64,000 nt of DNA from Acetobacterium wieringae (GTDB taxonomy: Bacteria; Bacillota; Clostridia; Eubacteriales; Eubacteriaceae): positions 1-64,000 of the forward strand of contig NZ_LKEU01000020.1 in the NCBI RefSeq assembly GCF_001766835.1. Direction: 5' to 3'. Below, one piece after another: positions 1 to 11,211 of this stretch. How positions within the stretch are numbered: position 1 is the stretch's first letter; the number at the start of each line of letters is the position of its first letter. The position numbers were made by a program, and so were the translations under genes. The notes beneath the pieces are model-generated. The model did not search any database. It saw only the letters and a program-made list of their open reading frames with translations, and was not told the DNA's origin.

Positions 1-108
1 AACCGATCCAAAATCACCCAGTGATAGTGGATATCCCGGAGGAAATACCGGATAATAACCCCACTCATTTTTAACAACATTGGCATAACTTTCAAATACA
101 GAATTCAT
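1..108 (-). CDS. N-terminal fragment of an unidentified protein, cut by the window edge
   Basis: An open frame starts at an ATG at 108-106 and runs off the left end of the window, giving 36 residues (begins MNSVFESYANVVKNEWGYY). A purine-rich AGAGGTG lies about 8 nt before the ATG, so the start looks real. The piece is rich in Tyr, Pro and Gly and has no signal peptide or membrane segment. I do not recognise the family. It is the last gene of the minus-strand series seen here and lies beyond the terminator at 777-815, so it probably has its own transcription start in the 110-776 gap. Confidence 0.5.
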   Translation of the reverse strand, partial: MNSVFESYANVVKNEWGYYPVFPPGYPLSLGDFGSV

Positions 109-309
109 TTGTAGTTCACCTCTCAAAATTTTTTTTTATCATCCCAAACCCGATTCGTGACTATATCCAAATGTCGAAACATATTATTTTCATCACTTTT
201 CTTACTGATATACCTCCTTTGTGACTGTTATTCTTACTAATAACCCCTTTTTGACACGTCTAAACACAGCGATTCATTTTTCTTATCAAAACCTCCTTGA
301 TTGTTTTCT

Positions 310-324
310 GTTTCCCGAGGAAAC
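310..324. repeat. Palindrome copy (GTTTCCCGAGGAAAC)
   Basis: One copy of the dispersed GTTTCC-nnn-GGAAAC palindrome, with the CGA loop on the plus strand. It is flanked by CT and AG, which extends the stem to 8 bp. It lies in a gene-free region, not next to a stop codon. Confidence 0.9.
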
Positions 325-776
325 AGATTTACCATATGTACCCATGTTGAAAAGTTTGTGATTGCGATAAAACACTTTATTTTCTTTTTCAATCACTAAA
401 AAAGGGCGTAGAAATCCTGAATGCAAAAAAAGCATAAAGCTTGTCATTTCTACGTCTTAAATAAAAAGTCTGCTGGATAGGTGGTTTTTTCATGACCACT
501 GGATTCTCATTATCCTTCGTCCAAACTACAAAGGTGACTATCACCTTAACGAATCCAAAATCTCTCCCGAAGTTTCCCCCGAACCGTGATTATTTTACTT
601 GGGTTTACGTTCTCATCCCCAATGACGACATTTTAATGCAGCAGCACATTAAAAGGCCGAATAGATTTATTATTTAGGCTCTACCACACCACGCTTCTGT
701 TTTCGGTGGTCTAACGTTGTCCCCACCCTCATTATTTAGCTGTAAGATCCTTCTTAAATCAAATTTTAAGCACAAC

Positions 777-815
777 AAAAAGGGTGTGCAGCAATCAAGT
801 GACTACTACACACCC
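777..815 (-). terminator. Rho-independent terminator candidate after the methylase-helicase gene
   Basis: On the minus strand a GGGTGTG arm (815-809) pairs with CACACCC (788-782) across a 20-nt loop, followed by TTTTT (781-777). It lies about 180 nt past the stop of the interrupted methylase-helicase gene and would end that transcript. Confidence 0.6.
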
Positions 816-996
816 CTTTGTTATTGAAAAGAAATATTCAGATTACGAAAATTTTCAATGATTCTACTTCTTCTATCGGATCCAACCAGCTTGCTCATGC
901 AGGAGCTGGTTGACGGTTTTGCTACTTCTTGACTAGTCGATTTTACCATCCGGTTTCTTCGATTCCTTTCTATTAAGATCATTGATTTGATTCAAA

Positions 997-1701
997 TTAT
1001 TGCTCTGGCTCCCATTCCCCTTCGTCGATGGCACACATTTCCATATACTCCAGATGATCCGCCATACTTGCATCATTATCCGGGGTTCCCTGGGAATGGT
1101 CGGATTGTTCGACGCTGAGAATCGTATTTAACTCGTTTAATCGTAGCAGGTAGTCGTTTAGTTCCTGCTCCTGGGGAAAAGGCTTTTTAACCTCATCTCT
1201 GGCGTTTTCCAGCCGTTCCATGGTATCCTGGATATTCATTTCACATTTTTTGATCTGATCCGGGATGCTTTCCAGAACATGACCGATTCGGGTGATATTT
1301 CCCAGGGGATCGGCGCCCAAATGGACGGTATGGGTGGCCTGATTTTTGAATAAAAGATCGATCCCATCGAAACCGGAATACTTGGCTGCCATTTTAAATC
1401 CGGCATACTGGCCAATCAATCGTGGTTTATCGTCTTTCAGCTTTTTAATCACTTCCAGAATGGCGGTGCCGGCTTCCTTCTTATCGGTATAAAAGACATT
1501 ACCGATGGTCATTTCAAAATGATCCTTAGATGGTCGTTGTGCTTCATAGAGCTTCAGATCCTCCACTAAGGCGTTTTTCTGCTCGGTTTGGATACTGATA
1601 TCTCTTGGATAGGCTTTTAAGATATTGTCCTCCAGACGATACCGTTGGCTGACAAAATTGGCTTTGATCAGCTTCAGCTTGGTGACCTTCACATCCAGAT
1701 C
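997..1701 (-). CDS. Methylase-helicase, 3' exon (C-terminal 234 residues)
   Basis: This is the last exon of the gene whose first exon is 4245-11117. Removing the intron at 1702-4244 joins the reading frames without a shift: ...NPLIKEKM / DLDVKVTKLKL.... The join restores the helical, coiled C-terminal segment that normally follows helicase motif VI in this family of conjugative-element proteins. The exon ends in EGEWEPEQ, one of the shared acidic Trp-containing tails. Unlike the other tailed genes there is no palindrome after the stop codon, and the tail codons (GAG CCA GAG CAA) differ from those of the next tailed gene (GAA CCG GAA CAG), which argues that the peptide, not only the DNA, is kept. 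A GTG at 1692 could start a separate short protein if the intron is not spliced, but no ribosome binding site supports that. Confidence 0.85.
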   Translation of the reverse strand, partial: DLDVKVTKLKLIKANFVSQRYRLEDNILKAYPRDISIQTEQKNALVEDLKLYEAQRPSKDHFEMTIGNVFYTDKKEAGTAILEVIKKLKDDKPRLIGQYAGFKMAAKYSGFDGIDLLFKNQATHTVHLGADPLGNITRIGHVLESIPDQIKKCEMNIQDTMERLENARDEVKKPFPQEQELNDYLLRLNELNTILSVEQSDHSQGTPDNDASMADHLEYMEMCAIDEGEWEPEQ

Positions 1702-4244
1702 ATGAGGTAAGCAGGCGAGTTGCCCACTCCCTCCAGAACCGTACGTACACCTCTCGGCGTATACGGCTCGCCATTTACTATCACCTTACGATTTAATCAC
1801 TTGCGTGGATTGTTTTGTGACAGTCAGCACACACAGCAAGGGTTTTTCTATGCCTTTTCAGCATAATTTTCTCCCATTCTGCTATGCCTGTTAAGTCTTT
1901 AAGTCTTTTCACTTGGTGTATTTCAATCTCAATATTTGTCGCACCACATAGCTCGCAAGCATTGCTTTTCAGCTTTGTTGCTAAACTATTAGGCTTGTCG
2001 TATTTTTTAAGATAATCAATTACATCCATTTGGTCGAATAGTGGGGTAGTTTTCCTTTTGTATCCACCATTGTAAAATACAGCTTGCCGATTTCCAGATT
2101 TAGTCGTGTAGTGGACAGTGAAGTTGCCATTTTCCACATACTTTGATTTAATCTTGGAAACTTGAGTGCGATATTTTGCACCAAAGGTTTTAAGCATACT
2201 ATATTTCATAAGACTTGCAAATTTTGAAAGTGCACAGGCATTACAGGCAAGAGAGTAATAATTGTATAACCCTCTAATTTCTGAATTGTACTTTGCTAAT
2301 ATTTCAATATCTGTCTTGTTTATTAACTTTCCACGGTGAATGGCTTTCCATCGGTCTTTTCCATGCTCGTCTTTAACTGTTTTAATAGCACCGCATTCAC
2401 GTAACTTGTTTTCCCACTTTTCGTGAGGTACATAAAGTTTTAGTACACCACTATAAATTCTAACTCTGACACCTTTGGCATTACGCTTGATGTCTTGACT
2501 TTTAGATACCGTTAGGTCATATCCTAAGAATCTTGCCTTTTGGGAAGTATGCGTGATTTTTGTTTTTTCTTCTGAAAGTGTTAGTTTCAGTTTTTCTGAT
2601 ACAAATTTTGCTATATCGGCTTTTACTTTTTCGGCGTCCTCTTTACTTCCGATAACACTGACGATAAAATCATCTGCATACCGCACATATTGAAGTGCCT
2701 TATAGTTCGTATCAAACGGGTGATTTACTGGCAATTTTCGCACCTCTGATTTCAGGTTCCGTAACTGCTGTGCAGACTTTACTTTTTCTTCTTCGGTTAG
2801 ATTGCCCCATACTTTTGACATTGACTTTTTGTATCTACATGCTGTTCCATGCACACGCTCGTATTCTGGATTTCTTTTGCGCTTTAGTGAATTACCTAAA
2901 TCAAATTTCGCCTTGTATTCTGCCATGTAGCTATCCAATTCATTGAGATAGATATTTGCAAGAATTGGACTTACACCAGAGCCTTGTGGTGTTCCGGAGT
3001 AGGTTGCATGGTATTCCCATTGCTCCATATACCCGGCTTTTAAGAATTTCCACATTAACCCGATAAAGGCTTCATCATTGATTTTTCTGCGTAGAATACT
3101 AATTAGCACATGGTGGTCAAAACTGTCAAAACAGGCTGTAATATCGCCCTCAATAAACCATGTTGCCCCTGTAAATGTTCTTTGAATTTGCAATAATGCT
3201 GTGTGGCAACTTCTCTTTGGTCTAAACCCATGAGAGTTCTTTGAAAAATTTGGTTCATAGATACTTTCTAATATTAGCCTAACTACTTCTTGTACCAGTT
3301 TATCGTCACTTGACGGTATGCCAAGTGGACGTTTTTTGGTGCTATTCTTTTTTTCAATATAGGTTCTTCGAGCAGGGTTAGGTTGGTAGCTTTTGTCTTT
3401 GATTTTTGTAATGATATTTTCAATTCTTCTGCTACTCATACCGTCGATTGTTGAACCATCCACTCCCATTGTCATACTGCCGTCATTTGCATAAACATTT
3501 TTGTATGCCAACAGATAAAACTCTGGGTTATATAGATTGCGGTATAACCGTTCAAATCTATATTCTTTTTGTTGTGATTTTTCGCTTAGACTATTTAATA
3601 CTGCAATTGGGTTTCTCATAGTGCCTCTCGCACCATCCTTTCTTTTGTATTAAAAAAGTAAACTGCTTCCCTTCGCCATGTAAGCGGCTTTCCCGCATCC
3701 GTTTTACGGCATTACCTGTCATTTCAGGTTTCTCGGACTACTACGGAAGCTGTGTAACCATGCCCGATTTCTCGGGTTTAGGTCATCCCCATTTAGGTAT
3801 ATTGAAACATAAGCCTTTCATACTGTCGGATACGACTTTCGCCATTTACTTTATCTAAAAGTTGCTTTGTCCTTAATATCACGCAAATGCACAAGATGGA
3901 AGAACATCTGCAAGGACGAATTGCGTTTCATCTCATTTCGCAATTAGGAAAAGATACTCCCAAGCTTTGGCTATCATTTAAGCAGTTTAGCTTTTATCCT
4001 CGTGTATGAATTTTTATCTCCATATTTACAGGTTTGTTATGAGATTTATTGTCCTGTAACTATCTGCAACTTACGTTGCAACAACATGCTACACTCCCCA
4101 CTGGGTTTCCCCTCATGGATAAGTTGTGAGATAATGGGTTGATTTTCACCTACCTTTCTTGATATTTTTACCCACCGCTTGCTTAAGGCGGTATTTCAAT
4201 ATTCCCACGCAACTACTTTTAGCGGTAGTCGCTTATGGGCGCAC
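1702..4244 (-). mobile_element. Group II intron with LtrA-type reverse transcriptase
   Basis: A 2543-nt intron. On the minus strand it begins GTGCGCCC after the ATG codon of the 5' exon (4247-4245). It ends in a typical domain V (GAGCCG arm pairing with CGGTTC, around 1737-1770) and a domain VI ending CTTACCTCAT at 1702. The 5' boundary matches the GUGYG consensus. The reverse transcriptase gene (1793-3619) sits in domain IV, the structured 5' ribozyme part fills 3620-4244, and domains V and VI lie just after the gene. Splicing rejoins the host gene in frame. The insertion is in the sense orientation, as needed for splicing. Confidence 0.93.
1793..3619 (-). CDS. ltrA: Group II intron-encoded reverse transcriptase/maturase with HNH domain
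   Basis: A 608-residue intron protein. It combines a retroviral-type reverse transcriptase with the catalytic YADD near residue 313, a thumb/maturase (X) domain around 380-500, and a C-terminal HNH endonuclease with paired Cys (CELCG and CADCH) and His around 555-605. Proteins of this family help fold and splice their intron RNA and, with the lariat, cut and copy into DNA target sites. All domains are present at the expected length, so the intron is probably still mobile. The ATG at 3619 follows GAGAGGCACT. Its base composition and codon use look less GC-rich than the surrounding exons, fitting a recent arrival. Confidence 0.95.
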   Translation of the reverse strand: MRNPIAVLNSLSEKSQQKEYRFERLYRNLYNPEFYLLAYKNVYANDGSMTMGVDGSTIDGMSSRRIENIITKIKDKSYQPNPARRTYIEKKNSTKKRPLGIPSSDDKLVQEVVRLILESIYEPNFSKNSHGFRPKRSCHTALLQIQRTFTGATWFIEGDITACFDSFDHHVLISILRRKINDEAFIGLMWKFLKAGYMEQWEYHATYSGTPQGSGVSPILANIYLNELDSYMAEYKAKFDLGNSLKRKRNPEYERVHGTACRYKKSMSKVWGNLTEEEKVKSAQQLRNLKSEVRKLPVNHPFDTNYKALQYVRYADDFIVSVIGSKEDAEKVKADIAKFVSEKLKLTLSEEKTKITHTSQKARFLGYDLTVSKSQDIKRNAKGVRVRIYSGVLKLYVPHEKWENKLRECGAIKTVKDEHGKDRWKAIHRGKLINKTDIEILAKYNSEIRGLYNYYSLACNACALSKFASLMKYSMLKTFGAKYRTQVSKIKSKYVENGNFTVHYTTKSGNRQAVFYNGGYKRKTTPLFDQMDVIDYLKKYDKPNSLATKLKSNACELCGATNIEIEIHQVKRLKDLTGIAEWEKIMLKRHRKTLAVCADCHKTIHASD

Positions 4245-7200
4245 CATCTTCTCCTTAATAAGCGGATTGCCGGTGGCCAGAGCTTTGACTTCGGCATAGG
4301 ATAACGCCTGCTCATCCACATCCTCACAGGATCGCCCGGGGAGTTTGCTAGTCATGATCTGACCGATGAATTTTTGTTTATTCTCGATCAGCTGCCACGA
4401 GTAGCTGTCAAAAGTTTGCTCGGTGATATAACGAAAAATTTTTACTTCCGGATTCTCATTTCCCGGTCTTATCGGTCTACCTTCACGCTGCTCGATGTCA
4501 GCCGGACGCCAGGGCACATCGAGGTGATGCAAACCAATCAGTTTATCCTGGATGTCGGTTCCAGCGCCCATTTTTAGCGTTGATCCAAACAGTACCCGCA
4601 CGGATCCGCTTCTTACCTTTGAAAAAAGTGCCATCTTCTTCACAATTGTGTCGGCATCGTGAATAAAGGCAATCTCATCTTCCGGGATCCCTTTTTCGAT
4701 GGCTTTGTTTTTAATCTCCTGATAGACATTAAACCGGCCATCCTTATTGGGCGTGGATAAATCACAAAATACCAATTGAGCTGACCGCTGATTCATGCTG
4801 TCCTGCCAGACTTTGACGATATTTTCGACACTCTTATTCACCTTTGATTCTTCCGGATCGAGCAGCAGCGAGTTAATCAGTCGCTGATCCAGAGCCAGCT
4901 TGCGTCCGTCATTGGTGATCTTCAGCATGTTGTCCTCATAGGGTTCGACCTGATGATTTCGGACCCGTTCGGCCCGGGCGACCAGCTCCATGAGCATCTC
5001 CTTCTGATGTTCGGACGGTTTAATCACCACATCTTCATAGATAGCTTTTGGTACCGGAAGATTAAGCATATCCGGGGTTTGAATATCAGCTACTTCCTTA
5101 AAGACGGCCATCAGCTCCGGCAGATTATAAAACCGGGCCAGACGGGTTTTGGATCGGTACCCGGTTCCTTCCGGGGATAATTCGATGGCGGTGACAACTT
5201 CGGCAAAGGTTGATGCCCAGGCATCGAAGTGACCTAAATCCATGTCCATCAGGGTGTCGTACTGGAGATAGCGCATCATCGTATACAGTTCGGTAATACT
5301 GTTTGAAATTGGTGTGCCGGTGGCAAAGACCACCCCTTTGTTCTGGGTTAATTGATCCAGATACTGGCATTTATTAAACATATCGGTGGCTTTTTGGGAT
5401 TCACTTTGCCCGATCCCAGCCACATTTCGCATCTTAGTATATAAAAAAAGATTTTTGTAACTATGCGCCTCATCCACAAACAGGCGGTCTACCCCCAATT
5501 CCTCAAAAGTAATGACACCATCTTTCCGGGTGTCATCATTGAGCCGGTTCAGACGTAATTCCAGTGACTTCCGGGTTCTTTCCAGTTGTTTGATCGTGAA
5601 CTGTTCCTCATTATTGCGCTTGGCATCCTCAATGGCCATTAGCACATCCTCAATCTGGCTGTCCAGGGCCTGTTCCCGAAATTCTTTGGACAGGGGGATT
5701 TTCTCAAATTGAGAGTGACCAATAATAATGGCATCATAATCGCCGGTGGCAATCCGGGAACAAAACTTCTTACGGTTAATCGGTTCAAAATCCTTTTCCC
5801 GAGCCACCAAGACATTGGCCCCGGGATAGAGAGCCAGAAACTCTGCTCCCCATTGTCCGATTAAATGATTGGGAACTACGAACAGGGCTTTGTTGGATAA
5901 ACCCAGGTACTTGCTTTCCATAGCAATGGCGGTCATCTCAAAGGTTTTGCCGGCGCCGACGCAATGACCAAGTAAGGTATTTCCGCCGTAAAGCCCCCGG
6001 GCAATGGCATTAAGCTGATAATCCCGCAAGCTGATCTCTGGCGAAATGCCATGAAGGACAACATGACTTCCATCGTATTCCCGGGGTCTGATGCTGTTAA
6101 ACAGGATATTATATTTCCTGGTTAAAACCTCCCGACGTTGTGGATCCTGAAAGATCCAATCCCGGAACGCTTCTTTAATCAGCTCCTGCTTCTGATTGGC
6201 CAGAATGGTTTCGTTTTTATTAAGAACACGGACATCATTGCCATCAGCGTTCTGGATTGTGTCATAAATCCGGATATCCTTCAGGTTAAGGGAATCCTCC
6301 AGGATGCGATAAGCATTGGCCCGTTTGGTGCCATAGGTGACATTTGCCAGGACGTTATCATAGGTATCGGCATTCTTGCCTTGTACGTTCCAGACCCCGG
6401 TATAGGGGGAATAACGGATCTTGATGGATCCGCTGTTAACCAGATAGGTTGCCGGCTTAAAGGTATCAACCATGAAATCCTGAATATAGCCGGGATCGAT
6501 CCAGGTTGCTCCCAACCTTACTTCGATTTCCGATGCTTCCAGATCCCGGGGCTGGGCTGCTTCCAGTGCACTGATGTTTGGTAAAAGGGTTTCGGCCTGA
6601 TCGTTGGGTAGGTTTTCAAACAGCTGACGGACATGATCCAGCTTCTTTCGGACATTTCCGGACAGGTATTCATCGGCGGTGACAAAGGGAACGTCCGTGA
6701 CATCGAAAAGGTTTTGGGGGAGCTGCTCCGGATCCAGATTGCCAAAATCCCGGAAGATCACTCCTTCCAGATCGTTAATGATAACGTCCCGGGGTTTTCC
6801 GGTTAAACTGCTCATATAGTCCAGATCGACCTTGGCTTTTTCGTTGATGGAAACCAGTAGCGCTTCATTGGAGGTATCAACCGCCGTGACCACCTCATTG
6901 GTGCGAATGGTGCGCTTATAAAAGATGTCTGATTTATCTTTAAAGGTACCATCTTCATTTAACACTTCCAGAGCGCATAAGAGCCAATAGGATCCATCCT
7001 CATCAAAGGCCCGACGGTTTCCGGTGGCGTTAATCAGGCCGTGTTTCTTAGAAAAGGCATCGTATAGGGTGTGTAGTTCTTCCTGTTTCTTTTCAATCTC
7101 CTCATTACTACCATTTTCAAGTTGCAGGTCAATCAGTTCCCGGGTGCAATCACGGAGACCGATCAATCCCATAATCCGGCTCGTTGTGGCTGCGGGTTTA

Positions 7201-10200
7201 TCCATCCGGTTCATTACAGAATTTTCCCGGTAGTAAAGTTCATCGTTAACGATGGTATAACTGTAATTGGCCACATCCGGATCGGCGGGGATGGTAGCCT
7301 GGTCATCTTCCATAAGGCTTTCAGCTTCAATTTCCGTATAGGGGAACTGATAATCCAGATTGCCCAGGGCTTTTTCCAGTGCAAGCTTCAGATCGTTCCC
7401 TGGGATCGGCAGGCAGGCCGATTCCTCACCGAACCGTCCGGACACCATTTGCATTTCTCCCAAAATCATTTCCGGGTGATCAATGAAATACTGATTCATG
7501 GGGATTCCATTTTCATCCATTCCCAGATGTACCCAGGGTTCATCAACTGCTAGGACTTTCCGATCCCGTTTCTTCAGAAAGATAATGTCCGATGTGACTT
7601 CGGTACCGGCATTCGCTTTAAAGGCATTATTCGGCAGGCGCACAGCGCCGATTAATTCCGCCCGTTCAGCCAGATACTGCCTGACCATGGGCGACTTCTT
7701 ATCCATGGTTCCCTTGCTGGTGATAAAGGCTACTACACCCCCATCCCGCAGCTTATCCAGAGACTTGGCAAAGAAATAATCATGGATCATAAAACTGTGT
7801 TTATCATAAGCTTTATCATAAACCTGATAATCGCCAAAGGGGACATTCCCAATAGCCACATCAAAAAAGTTATTGGAGAACTGAGTTTTTTCAAACCCGC
7901 ATACTGATATGTTCGCTTCCGGATAAAGGGCTTTGGCGATCCGACCGGTAATCTCATCCAGCTCCACGCCATAAAGCTTCGAATCCTTCATGGTGTCCGG
8001 CAATAAGCCAAAGAAATGGCCCACACCCATCCCTGGTTCCAGAATATTCCCTTTGTAGTAACCCATCTGCTCCAGTGCGACGTACATGGCTTTGATAATA
8101 ACCGGCGCTGTATAATGGGCATTTAGTGTCGATCCCTTGGCCGAACTGTATTCATCCTCGGTAAGTAAGTCTTTTAATTCCTTGGCTTCCAGCTGCCAAT
8201 GGATGTTATCCGGATCGAATGCCTGGGGTAATCCACCCCAACCCACATATTGGGATAAAATCGCCTGTTCTGCCGGCGTGGCCACCCGCTTTTCTTTTTC
8301 AATCTCTTGCAGGGTTCGAATTGCCAAAACATTGGCTTTGAACTTTTGTCGTGGTGAGCCTTCTCCCAGGACATCAGCAGTTATTTTATAGTTCTCTGGT
8401 TTAGGGATATTTCTATCCGTTTTTTTCTGGTCGCTGTGATCCCCTTCATCCTGATCCGCTGCGGATACAGCAATCAATTCCCGATCGTTAGCATCTTCCG
8501 GATCCCGATCAAAGGTTATAAAAGACCTCGTTTCTCCATAGCTTTCGACATAGGGTTCCGGATCCATTTCCTGATATGCTCCCGGCACGACGTATTGGCC
8601 GGCTTCAATGAGTTCTCTGACTTCCCCGGCAATCTCCGCCCAGGATAAAAAACGATTAATCGACGGATCGGCAGTCTTTTCAAAGCGAATCCCATTCTGA
8701 TCAAGATGCTGCCGGTAGGTATCCGTGAGATTTCCGAGCACCGGGACTTCGCTGAATAAATAGGTGTTTTTAATCACTTCGCCAAACTCATCATTATTTT
8801 GGGTTTCGGATAATAAATCATAGATCACCGGCCGGGTGTAGTCGTCCGGGGTCACGTTGATTAGCAGATCATGAATGTCGTCCAGCGGAATTACCGGTTT
8901 TTCTGGTTTCTGTCCGGTAAGTTTAACCCGTTTTGGTTCTTCAAGCACATAGCGCCCCAGGGTCATCAATTCTTCGATACGCTTTGCCACTTTTGGCCAG
9001 GGTAAAAGGATGCTTTTTTCTGCTTCCTCCCGGCGCAACAGCATCCCTTTGACACTGTAATCTAACCAGCTGTGATCCGCTCCGGAAAGCGCATGAGATC
9101 GTCCCCCCTGGCCATATTCATTTTTGAGAAAATCCGCTTTTTCCTGGGGTGAGTGGTTTTCAGTGAAATAGTTGATGATCCGCTGTTTTCCTCCAGACAT
9201 ACTGCTACCACTACATATAACTGTATCTACTTCATCCTTGGTGATAAACATCGCCGGTTCCTGGTAGTCAAACCCGTTCGCCTGATACTCCCGACGCTCC
9301 CGTTTGAGATCATGGAGTCGTTTTAACAACTCATCCGGCTTGTGAAAGTGAAAACGCAAAATAGATCGGTCAACCTTATATTTTTGGGCAAACCCGTCCA
9401 GTCCATTAATAATTTCATCCAATTTTTCCGGATCAGTGTAAAGTTCAGCAATCCGAGCTGAACTATCTGGATGACCCCCACGAAAAATGTCATCCTCCAT
9501 AAAAAATTCCCCGGATCGATCCTGATGCAGATACCAGAGTTTATCTGCCAGTTCTTTGCGTTCGTGGCCATCGACCTGATCAAGCTGTTCCTGGCCCATA
9601 TAAAGGCCATTTTCCAAGAGTTCCCCGATCCGCTTTTCAACCTGTTCCCATGATAGGGTGGTTTTCATAAAATTACTTTGTACCGTGTTACCCCTGGCGA
9701 TCTGAATGCCGTTTTTATCAAACCAGACCGCCACTTCTTTTTCATCAATGTAAAACCCTTTGCCACCGGTGCGGTATTCTGCTTGTAGAAAGGCAACATT
9801 GTCTTCTGCCAGCAGCTGCTTCTTGTATTGGGCGACAATGCGCAACTGACTGTTTTTGTTATTGCCGGCACTGCGAAGGATCACATCAATATCATGCTGG
9901 GGAATAGAAAAAGCGGAGGGCTTAAGGCTCTCCGCTTGTTGGTTGGGTTTTATTGGCTCCTGTCCAGGCTTAAACAGGCTTAGTTGTAAATGAGTTCCGA
10001 AAGAACGATCTCGTTGGCCTGCTTCATTAGGTTGTTCATATGCCCGGCCCATTCCATTGGTCTGGTTTTCTTGTCCGGAGCCGGATGATTTTTCATCATC
10101 CCCTCCATGATCAATTCCAGCCGGCGCTGGGCTGCCTGATCCACTTCCACCAGGTGTTCGTTGATCTTGTCGTCGAAGATCAGTTCCATCAACAGATCCG

Positions 10201-11117
10201 GCTTGAATTCCTTCAGATATTCGTTTCTCATCATTCCGTACTTCCCGATTTCCTGACTGGGTGGCGTAAGGGGTTTGATATCCGGGGTCAGAAACTCCCC
10301 TTCCTGGTGATAGGTCAATTCCAATGGTTTGAATGCTTCCTGATTTTTGCTCATTTTTTGATTCTCCTTCTATTTGATTTTTCAGTTGTTCCATTTCAAT
10401 GGTTTGCACCAGTTTTCCCATTTCAATGAGAAAGGGTTTGGTGGTGTTCGTTACATTATTACCCAAAAATATCAGCGACTTAAAGTTTTTGATGTTTTTT
10501 ATTTGTGCAAAATCTTCCGGATTAAAATAATCCCGGGGATTATAACCACATCGGGATAAGATCTGATAAATCACACTGTTATCATACAGATTGGCAAAGC
10601 CACTCACATCCAGATTCCGGAGATAAAGTCTGTTCGACTCCATGATCTCAGTCTTAAAATACTCAAACTGATCTTTATTTCGCACTTTCATTTCCGTCAT
10701 AATGTAGTATGGCAGCGTATGCTTTGAGCGTGTTTCCTGGTACTGTTCAGTCGCTCGTTTAATTATCTCGACTTCATCCACATTTTCCCGGCTCCACAAT
10801 TTAAAATCCGGGCCATCCGGATTGCGTTTATGGGTATCACTCACGTCGAATACGTTTTTAAATTCATACTTCAGCTGATCATCCAGCACCAGAATTCGCT
10901 TTGCACCGACGTTGACCGTTCGATTGAGTTTTTTATTCCATGCCTCGATTCCGGTTACTGCGGTCGCATCCGGTCGTTGGAACACGATCAGCATCTGATT
11001 GTAAAAGGTATGCTTATAATGCCAGGCCGACCGTTCCAGAAAGGTCATCCAGTTTTCCGGTGTCTGAAAATTTTCTTGCGCTATTTGGGGAAAATGTTGT
11101 ATTTCTCTTGAATTCAT
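4245..11117 (-). CDS. Giant DNA methylase-SNF2 helicase of the conjugative element, 5' exon
   Basis: First exon (2291 codons) of a protein of about 2525 residues completed by 997-1701. In order: an ArdC-like N-terminal segment (about 1-130, with [11 protein letters not shown]), a Ser/Gly/Gln-rich linker (about 254-380), a middle region of repeated short modules, an N6-adenine methylase-like domain with motif [10 protein letters not shown] near 1026 and NVPFG near 1091, then an SF2 helicase with Walker A GAGKT near 1719, DEAH near 1880 and motif [13 protein letters not shown] near 2209. Large proteins of this type are common on clostridial conjugative elements and are thought to protect or process incoming DNA; the exact job is not established. 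I start it at ATG 11117, which has GAGAGG 8 nt upstream, rather than at the in-frame GTG at 11126. The linker is double-coding with tnpV. Reading on into the intron would stop 4 codons later. Confidence 0.92.
9980..10354 (-). CDS. tnpV: TnpV-like protein encoded inside the methylase-helicase gene in another frame
   Basis: A 124-residue frame fully inside the 5' exon of the methylase-helicase gene, same strand but different frame. It has a good ribosome binding site (AAGGAG about 9 nt before ATG 10354) and the family pattern of Tnp[17 protein letters not shown], then [12 protein letters not shown], then [10 protein letters not shown] and a closing [12 protein letters not shown]. TnpV is a small protein of unknown mechanism known from clostridial transposons and conjugative elements. 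In this stretch the host frame codes a low-complexity Ser/Gly/Gln/Asp linker without domain character, as expected if the tnpV frame is the constrained one. I regard both frames as translated. Confidence 0.85.
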   Translation of the reverse strand: MSKNQEAFKPLELTYHQEGEFLTPDIKPLTPPSQEIGKYGMMRNEYLKEFKPDLLMELIFDDKINEHLVEVDQAAQRRLELIMEGMMKNHPAPDKKTRPMEWAGHMNNLMKQANEIVLSELIYN

Positions 11118-11163
11118 TCTATTCACCTCTCGTCAATATGCGTTTGTCATTGTGATTGAAAAG

Positions 11164-11187
11164 AAAAAAGAGATCCGATTGGATCTC
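11164..11187 (-). terminator. Hairpin-T6 terminator between the Fic gene and the methylase-helicase
   Basis: On the minus strand GAGATCC pairs with GGATCTC (7 bp, 4-nt loop) and is followed by TTTTTT. It lies after the four-palindrome cluster and 47 nt before the methylase-helicase start. The same stem family recurs at 12284-12308 and, altered, at 15485-15510. Confidence 0.65.
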
Positions 11188-11211
11188 CTTGCGACGTGTT
11201 TCCTGTATTTT

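Larger units (their letters stand above)
110..996. other. Long intergenic region with hairpins, no convincing gene
   Basis: About 890 bases without a credible gene. It holds one copy of the element's palindrome (310-324), a terminator-like hairpin (777-815), a 9-bp hairpin (883-891 with 904-912, 12-nt loop), a nested inverted repeat (CGTAGAAAT at 407-415 with ATTTCTACG at 446-454, and inside it ATGC 421-424 with GCAT 432-435), and a 16-mer at 381-396 that is the exact reverse complement of copies at 28364 and 63130. On the minus strand two strong AAGGAGG sequences (around 290 and 215) are followed only by tiny frames of about 5-30 codons. A small leader peptide or regulatory RNA is possible but unproven. 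Confidence 0.55.

Noticed and set aside
492..677. 61-codon plus-strand gene
   Set aside because: No ribosome binding site, no family features, and opposite to all other genes; composition like non-coding sequence.
883..912. Terminator
   Set aside because: A 9-bp hairpin without a T-run on either side; more likely a structural or binding element.
7122..7553. Plus-strand frames of 130-148 codons opposite the helicase and ArdC-like genes
   Set aside because: Antisense shadows of well-supported minus-strand genes; no binding sites or domain patterns.
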